From positions 1 to 9,703 of the forward strand of contig CAJLRT010000034.1 of assembly GCA_905209135.1 (NCBI GenBank): 9,703 bases of DNA, in the 5' to 3' direction. Below the pieces are notes generated by a model. It was given only the letters and a program-made list of their open reading frames with translations. It searched no databases and was not told the DNA's origin. This DNA is from an uncultured Eubacteriales bacterium. GTDB taxonomy: Bacteria > Bacillota > Clostridia > Oscillospirales > UMGS1783. The position numbers were made by a program, and so were the translations under genes. Below are positions 5,680-9,703 of the stretch, one piece after another (position 1 is the stretch's first letter; each line of letters opens with the position of its first letter).

Positions 5680-6852
5680 ATGTATATGTTCAACGAGTGG
5701 CGCGGCTTTGACCTTACAAAGCGCTGCGAAAAGTTCTACCGGGCGCTCAGGCGCGAGCCGGTGACGGATCCGGAGCAGATTCCCATCAGTATTTTCATGC
5801 CGATGTATCCCGGCGGCCAGGTACATGCGGGCCTCGCCTATTACGAGGACCCTGCGGTCATGCTGAAATACCAGGAGGACGGCCACTTCTGGCACCTGTC
5901 CAATGTCGAGGACGACACCATCCCGTATTTCATGCCCTGGTTCGGCACGGGCGTGCTCGCCTCCGCTTTCGGCTGCGCGGTTCGGATGCCGACGGAGGAT
6001 ACGATCGAATTTGAGCCCGCCTGCGTGACCCACTGCCTCGAGAGCCCGAAGGACGTGGCCCGCCTGAAAATGCCCGATCCGTACAGGGACGGGCTCATGC
6101 CGACGGTGCTGAAGTTTATCGACTACGCCGTGGCGCACAGCGACCTGCCCGTGGGCCTTACGGACATGAACAGCGTGCTGAGCACGGTGCTGCAGCTTAC
6201 CGGCTACGAAAATTTCTTCCTCTGGTGCTACGACGACCCCGCCGCCATGCACGAGCTCGTCGCCATGGTCACAGAGGCGTTTATCCAGTGGACAAAGGTG
6301 CAGAAAGAACACATCGGCGAACCCCTTAACGCCTCCAACGGCCTCCAGGGCGTATGGGGCCCGGAGGGCGTCGGCGTGTGGCAGTCGGACGACGACATCG
6401 TCGCCATGTCGCCCGCGCTGTACGCCGAGTTCATCGTCCCGCACTATTCCAGAATATACAAGACTTTCGGCGGCGGCAGCCTGCACTGGTGCGGGGCCGC
6501 GCCCAACCAGTCCCGGTGCCTGCTGGACATAGAGGGCCTCACGGTCTGGAACAACTCGACCATGCGCAACTTCGGCGCTTTCAGCAAAACGGCGCGCAAC
6601 CTGTACGGCAAGCTCGCCATACAGGTGCAGGACGGCAACGATCCCAACCAGGAGGAGTACATGAAGAACCTGTTCGGCGCGCTGCCCGGGCTGGACGGCC
6701 TGATGTTCGCGGGCCTGATCGGCGACTCGGACGACCCCGAGCGCAGGGATATCCGCGACTTTGCGCGCAACAACGTGCGGATCATCCGCGAAGTCGCCGC
6801 TATGAAGCTGCGGGGCGAATTGAAAGAATACGAGGAGAAGTGGTCTGAATGA
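5680..6852 (+). CDS. URO-D/MtaA-like methyltransferase family protein (UroD-like 2)
   Basis: A 390-residue cytosolic protein of the URO-D superfamily, closest in layout to the MtaA/CmuA corrinoid-dependent methyltransferase group. The C-terminal half has LHWCG (H269, C271), which matches the H-x-C zinc motif of MtaA-type enzymes, and a second Cys at C280. The distant third Cys ligand expected some 75 residues further on is not seen: the region after residue 280 has no Cys at all. The HemE N-terminal Arg motif is absent, so a role in haem synthesis is unlikely. It may move a methyl group, possibly from a methylated glycoside or its product, but no corrinoid protein is encoded here. It is the first gene of an operon: its TGA overlaps the ATG of GH36-B (ATGA, 6849-6852), implying coupled translation and a shared pathway. 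It is only distantly similar to UroD-like 1, so the two are not recent duplicates. Confidence 0.82.
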   Translation: MYMFNEWRGFDLTKRCEKFYRALRREPVTDPEQIPISIFMPMYPGGQVHAGLAYYEDPAVMLKYQEDGHFWHLSNVEDDTIPYFMPWFGTGVLASAFGCAVRMPTEDTIEFEPACVTHCLESPKDVARLKMPDPYRDGLMPTVLKFIDYAVAHSDLPVGLTDMNSVLSTVLQLTGYENFFLWCYDDPAAMHELVAMVTEAFIQWTKVQKEHIGEPLNASNGLQGVWGPEGVGVWQSDDDIVAMSPALYAEFIVPHYSRIYKTFGGGSLHWCGAAPNQSRCLLDIEGLTVWNNSTMRNFGAFSKTARNLYGKLAIQVQDGNDPNQEEYMKNLFGALPGLDGLMFAGLIGDSDDPERRDIRDFARNNVRIIREVAAMKLRGELKEYEEKWSE

Positions 6853-8897
6853 ACCGCAAACAGACGCAGCCGTTTCCGCGCGAGCTGCGGCGCGCGGAGG
6901 AATATTTCAAAACGCATATTGAAGATGCGGACCGACCGAATTTTGATTTTACGATCGGGGGGGAGGCCCTGCCGGTCGGCGCGGCCGTGACCGAGCTGGA
7001 ATCGAATGCGGAGAAGCGGACGATAGAAAAACGCTGGACCGCCGGCGCCGTCGAGGTCCGGCAGGTGGCGACGCTCTACCGCGAGCTGCCCGCAGTCGAG
7101 TGGACGGTCTATGTGAAAAACATATCCGGCGCGGTGAGCGAGCGGGTGCGCCTGAGCGCGCTGAACGACCGCTTTCCCGCGTCCAGCGTTGTCGTCCACG
7201 CCCAGAAAGGCAGCTACTGCGCCGCGGACGACTTCCGCCCCGTCGATTTGCCGATGCGTCCGGGCGACCAGGCGAAGCTCGCGCCCATCGGCGGCCGTTC
7301 CAGCAACATGACCTGGCCCTATTTCTGCATTGAGACGGGCGAGAGCGGGCTGGCGCTCGCCTTGGGCTGGCCGGCCCAGTGGCAGGCCGTGTTCGCGTGC
7401 GAAGACGAAGACCTGCACGTCCAGTGCGGCCAGCAGACGCTGGAAACCGTGCTCTACGGCAGGGACAGCGGCGCCGCGGGCATAGACCGTACGGGCGAGC
7501 AGATCCGCTCCCCGCGTATCGTGCTGCTGTTCTGGGACAGGGGCGACCTGCGCGCGGCGGAGGCGTGCATGCGCGCGCGCAACCTGTTCCGCCGCTATAT
7601 GCTCCGGTACAATATGCCGCGCGGGGAAGACGGGAAGCCGCCCGTCAAAAACCTTGCGGCCTGCTCGTCGCACCAGTTCCGCGAGATGCTGGAGGCCACC
7701 ACGCGCAACCAGAAACAGTTTATCGACGGCTACGTCGATCACAACCTTGGCCTCGACTACTGGTGGATGGACGCGGGCTGGTATCCCTGCGGCGGCGACT
7801 GGTACCATACCGGCACCTGGAAATGCGACCGGCGCCGCTTCCCGAACGGCCTGCGGGAAATCTCAGACTACGGCCGTTCCCGCGGCGTGGGCACCATCCT
7901 CTGGCACGAGCCGGAGCGCGTCTACGAGGGCTCGGAAATCTATGAGAATCACAGGGACTGGCTCTTTTTCCCCATTTCGGAAAACCCAAAGGGCTACCAC
8001 TATAACAGCAAGTGCGCCCTGTTCAACCTGGGCGACGAGGCGGCCTGCGACTGGATGACCGATCTCATCAACGCCAGTATCGACGAGCACGGCGTGGATT
8101 TTTACCGCCAGGACTTCAATACCGACCCGCTGGCCTATCTGGAGAACTACGAGACGGAGGACCGGCGCGGTGCGAACGAGAACCACTACGCGGCGGGCGT
8201 TTTGCGGTTCTGGGACGGCCTGCAGGAAAAGCACCCGGGCATGCTGATGGACGCGTGCGCTTCGGGCGGACGGCGCAACGACATCGACGTCATGAAGCGC
8301 ATGGTTCCGCTCATCCGGAGCGACAGGCTCTTTGTGCCCGACGAACAGCAGGCGCAGTTCGTGGGTTTTTCGCAGTGGATTCCGTTCCATGGGACGGGGC
8401 TGCTGTTCGGGGATTCCAACATCATGATCGAGGGCGTTACATGGAAGAAAGAGGAAATGCGCTACGACCTGGACCTGTATATGATCCGCAGCATGTACAG
8501 CCCGCATATGACCTGCTGTCTGGATGTGCGAAAGACCGACTTCCCGTGGGACGACCTGCGCGCAATTCTCGACGAGTGGCGCGCCATCGTCCCGTACTAC
8601 CAGGGCGATCTCTACCCCTTCACCGAATTTTCGACGGCGGACGACTGCTGGGCCGCCTGGCAGTTCGACCGGCCCGATCTGAGCGGGGGCGTCGTGCAGG
8701 CCTTCCGGCGCGCGCAGGACAAGGCGCCGTCGCGCACGTTCCGCCTGCACGGCCTGGAAAAGACGCTGTGCTACGCTGTGTACAACTTCGACACAAAGCA
8801 GAAAGTCAGCCGCTCCGGCGCGGAGCTGATGGAGCAGGGGATCACTGTCACCCTGCCCGCGCGCGGTTCCACCGTTATAACGTACAAAAGAGTCTAA
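6849..8897 (+). CDS. GH36 family alpha-galactosidase-like glycosidase (GH36-B)
   Basis: A 682-residue GH36 (melibiase) retaining glycosidase without a signal peptide. An N-terminal beta-sandwich (about 1-290) has EWTVYV and LGWPAQW. The TIM barrel has WWMDAGWYP (W305, D308), LWHEPERV (351-358), the nucleophile motif YRQDFN (D422) and the acid/base motif ACASGGRRND (D478). A C-terminal beta domain ends the protein. It shares with GH36-A the DAGW and RQDFN variants in place of the classical DDGW and K-x-D motifs, so the two belong to one subgroup, but overall similarity is modest, including different loops after the barrel's WWxDAGW strand. Different but related substrates are likely. The start overlaps the previous stop (ATGA); GAGGAG lies 11 bases upstream. 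A run of seven G at 6957-6963 lies within codons 37-39. The exact sugar released is unknown. Confidence 0.9.
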   Translation: MNRKQTQPFPRELRRAEEYFKTHIEDADRPNFDFTIGGEALPVGAAVTELESNAEKRTIEKRWTAGAVEVRQVATLYRELPAVEWTVYVKNISGAVSERVRLSALNDRFPASSVVVHAQKGSYCAADDFRPVDLPMRPGDQAKLAPIGGRSSNMTWPYFCIETGESGLALALGWPAQWQAVFACEDEDLHVQCGQQTLETVLYGRDSGAAGIDRTGEQIRSPRIVLLFWDRGDLRAAEACMRARNLFRRYMLRYNMPRGEDGKPPVKNLAACSSHQFREMLEATTRNQKQFIDGYVDHNLGLDYWWMDAGWYPCGGDWYHTGTWKCDRRRFPNGLREISDYGRSRGVGTILWHEPERVYEGSEIYENHRDWLFFPISENPKGYHYNSKCALFNLGDEAACDWMTDLINASIDEHGVDFYRQDFNTDPLAYLENYETEDRRGANENHYAAGVLRFWDGLQEKHPGMLMDACASGGRRNDIDVMKRMVPLIRSDRLFVPDEQQAQFVGFSQWIPFHGTGLLFGDSNIMIEGVTWKKEEMRYDLDLYMIRSMYSPHMTCCLDVRKTDFPWDDLRAILDEWRAIVPYYQGDLYPFTEFSTADDCWAAWQFDRPDLSGGVVQAFRRAQDKAPSRTFRLHGLEKTLCYAVYNFDTKQKVSRSGAELMEQGITVTLPARGSTVITYKRV

Positions 8898-8912
8898 CGT
8901 GCCGCAAATTGC

Positions 8913-8939
8913 AAGGGCGCCCCGCAGGGCGCCCTTTTT
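8913..8939 (+). terminator. Intrinsic terminator after GH36-B
   Basis: Perfect 10-bp arms, AAGGGCGCCC (8913-8922) and its complement (8927-8936), with a 4-base loop and a T run to 8939. It starts 15 bases after the GH36-B stop and ends the two-gene operon. Confidence 0.9.
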
Positions 8940-8963
8940 CACTTGTGAACCACGGTGTAAAAA

Positions 8964-9023
8964 GCAGCCGTTTCCCGCGTAACCGTCCGCCGCACAGCCG
9001 TCTGCCGCACAGCCGTCTGCTGC
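8964..9023. repeat. Four degenerate 15-bp tandem repeats
   Basis: Four end-to-end copies, at 8964-8978, 8979-8993, 8994-9008 and 9009-9023, match the unit ACAGCCGTCTGCCGC. The last two differ at one base, the first two at several. A further GCACAGCCG occurs at 9059-9067. The array lies in the gene-free region between two terminators. The unit is a multiple of three and would read as Ala/Pro/Ser/Gln on one strand and Ala-Asp-Gly-Cys on the other, but no start with a ribosome binding site precedes it. Confidence 0.75.
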
Positions 9024-9124
9024 CGGACGCCCGCCCGCGCCGCCGCCGTTTCCCGCCGGCACAGCCGCCCGCCCGTCCGGAATACCCGCGGCCGGCCTCC
9101 GTATGCCGCCGGCGCACGAAAACC

Positions 9125-9152
9125 GGGGGACGCCGCTCAAGCGGCGTCCCCC
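9125..9152 (-). terminator. Hairpin terminator of the ZIP transporter gene
   Basis: Perfect 12-bp GC-rich arms, GGGGGACGCCGC (9125-9136) and its complement (9141-9152), around a 4-base loop, 13 bases after the transporter stop. On the minus strand the tail is GGTTTTC, a short T run set two bases away from the stem, so termination may be less efficient than at the other sites. Confidence 0.75.
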
Positions 9153-9165
9153 TAGCAATTCGCGA

Positions 9166-9703
9166 TTACAGGAACAGAAGCAGGCTGACAGCCATAACCA
9201 CCATGCCGCTTGTCAGCCCGTAGATGGACAGGTGGTGCTCGCCGTACTCCTGCGCCGAGGGCAGGAGCTCGTCGAGCGATATGAACACCATAATGCCCGC
9301 CACGGCGGCGAACACAATGCCGAACAGCACGTCGTTGAGGAAAGGCCGCAGCACGAGATAGCCGACGAGCGCGCCCAGCGGTTCGGAAAGGCCGGACAGG
9401 AACGAGTACAGGAACGCCCGCTTGCGGTTTCCCGTGGCGTAGTAGATCGGGATGGAGACGGCGATGCCCTCCGGGATGTTGTGGATGGCGATCGCAACGG
9501 CCACCGGCACCGCAATGGACGGCTGCTGCAGCGCCGAGATAAAGGTCGCCATTCCCTCGGGGAAGTTGTGCACGGCAATGGCGAGCGCGGTGAACACGCC
9601 CACCCGCATCAGCTTGTGCTTGGGCGCGCTTGCGGACTTCGCGTCGGCCGCGCCTGGCTCGCTCCCCGGCGGCTTGATTTCGTGCGGGTTCTCATAGATC
9701 GGA
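9166..9703 (-). CDS. zupT: ZIP family divalent metal transporter, ZupT-like (partial, N-terminus off the window)
   Basis: 178 residues of the C-terminal part of an inner-membrane ZIP transporter that imports zinc and related divalent metals. The frame is open to the window edge, so the true start and about the first three membrane helices are missing; the ATG at 9609 is internal. Five hydrophobic helices are visible. HNFPEG (codons at 9570-9553) and HNIPEG (9483-9466) are the paired metal-binding motifs of helices 4 and 5, and VAGIMVFISLDELLP matches helix 7 of ZupT. The hydrophilic stretch before helix 4 (about 9702-9610, with PHE and PKHK) is the variable cytoplasmic loop. The pattern matches E. 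coli ZupT closely. The family is certain; the symbol is by resemblance. Nothing links it to the sugar genes apart from position. Confidence 0.9.
   Translation of the reverse strand, partial: PIYENPHEIKPPGSEPGAADAKSASAPKHKLMRVGVFTALAIAVHNFPEGMATFISALQQPSIAVPVAVAIAIHNIPEGIAVSIPIYYATGNRKRAFLYSFLSGLSEPLGALVGYLVLRPFLNDVLFGIVFAAVAGIMVFISLDELLPSAQEYGEHHLSIYGLTSGMVVMAVSLLLFL

Noticed and set aside
4193..6852. True uroporphyrinogen decarboxylase (HemE) identity for the two URO-D-like genes
   Set aside because: Neither has the N-terminal Arg-rich substrate motif of HemE, and no other haem gene is present.
6444..9158. Minus-strand open frames opposite UroD-like 2 and GH36-B (6444-7808 and 7863-9158), and the plus frame 8012-9223
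   Set aside because: They are shadows of the GH36-B gene; the 7863-9158 frame would cross two terminators and begins without a ribosome binding site.
9166..9703. A functional link between the ZIP transporter and zinc needs of the URO-D-like proteins
   Set aside because: The transporter is on the other strand with its own terminator, separated by a repeat-bearing gap. Proximity alone is not evidence.

Overview
This window looks like part of a GC-rich chromosome from an anaerobic, gut-type Clostridia (Bacillota). The evidence is AGGAGG-type ribosome binding sites, near-consensus sigma-A promoters with extended -10 elements, GC-rich hairpin terminators with T tails, and URO-D-like proteins of a kind common in such organisms. 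The taxonomic call is inference; no rRNA or marker gene is present.

Layout, left to right. Positions 1-318 hold no convincing gene, but contain a perfect 16-bp hairpin terminator (113-149). A low-GC SAM-dependent methyltransferase (319-1092, minus) and a family 6 UDG-type DNA-deoxyinosine glycosylase (1144-1632, minus) follow; the glycosylase has its own promoter.

The centre (1874-8897) is a carbohydrate block. A GH36 alpha-galactosidase-like enzyme (1874-3877, minus) diverges from a URO-D-superfamily protein (4193-5500, plus). Next come a second URO-D/MtaA-like protein (5680-6850/6852) and a second GH36 enzyme (6849-8897), which overlap by ATGA and form a two-gene operon. Each GH36 gene is therefore paired with a URO-D-like gene, once divergently and once as an operon. 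Three promoters, four terminators in and around the block, and inverted repeats over or next to all three promoters suggest separately regulated transcripts. No transporter, regulator or corrinoid protein is encoded in the block, and the glycosidases have no signal peptides, so they should act on imported oligosaccharides or glycosides.

The right end (8940-9165) is non-coding, with four degenerate 15-bp tandem repeats and a terminator. It is followed by the C-terminal two thirds of a ZIP-family (ZupT-like) metal transporter (9166-9703, minus) that runs off the window.

The most interesting part is the repeated GH36/URO-D pairing. Neither URO-D protein is HemE. The GH36 active-site motifs differ from the classical alpha-galactosidase pattern, which leaves room for an unusual, perhaps methylated or otherwise decorated, glycoside substrate. 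That reading is a hypothesis.
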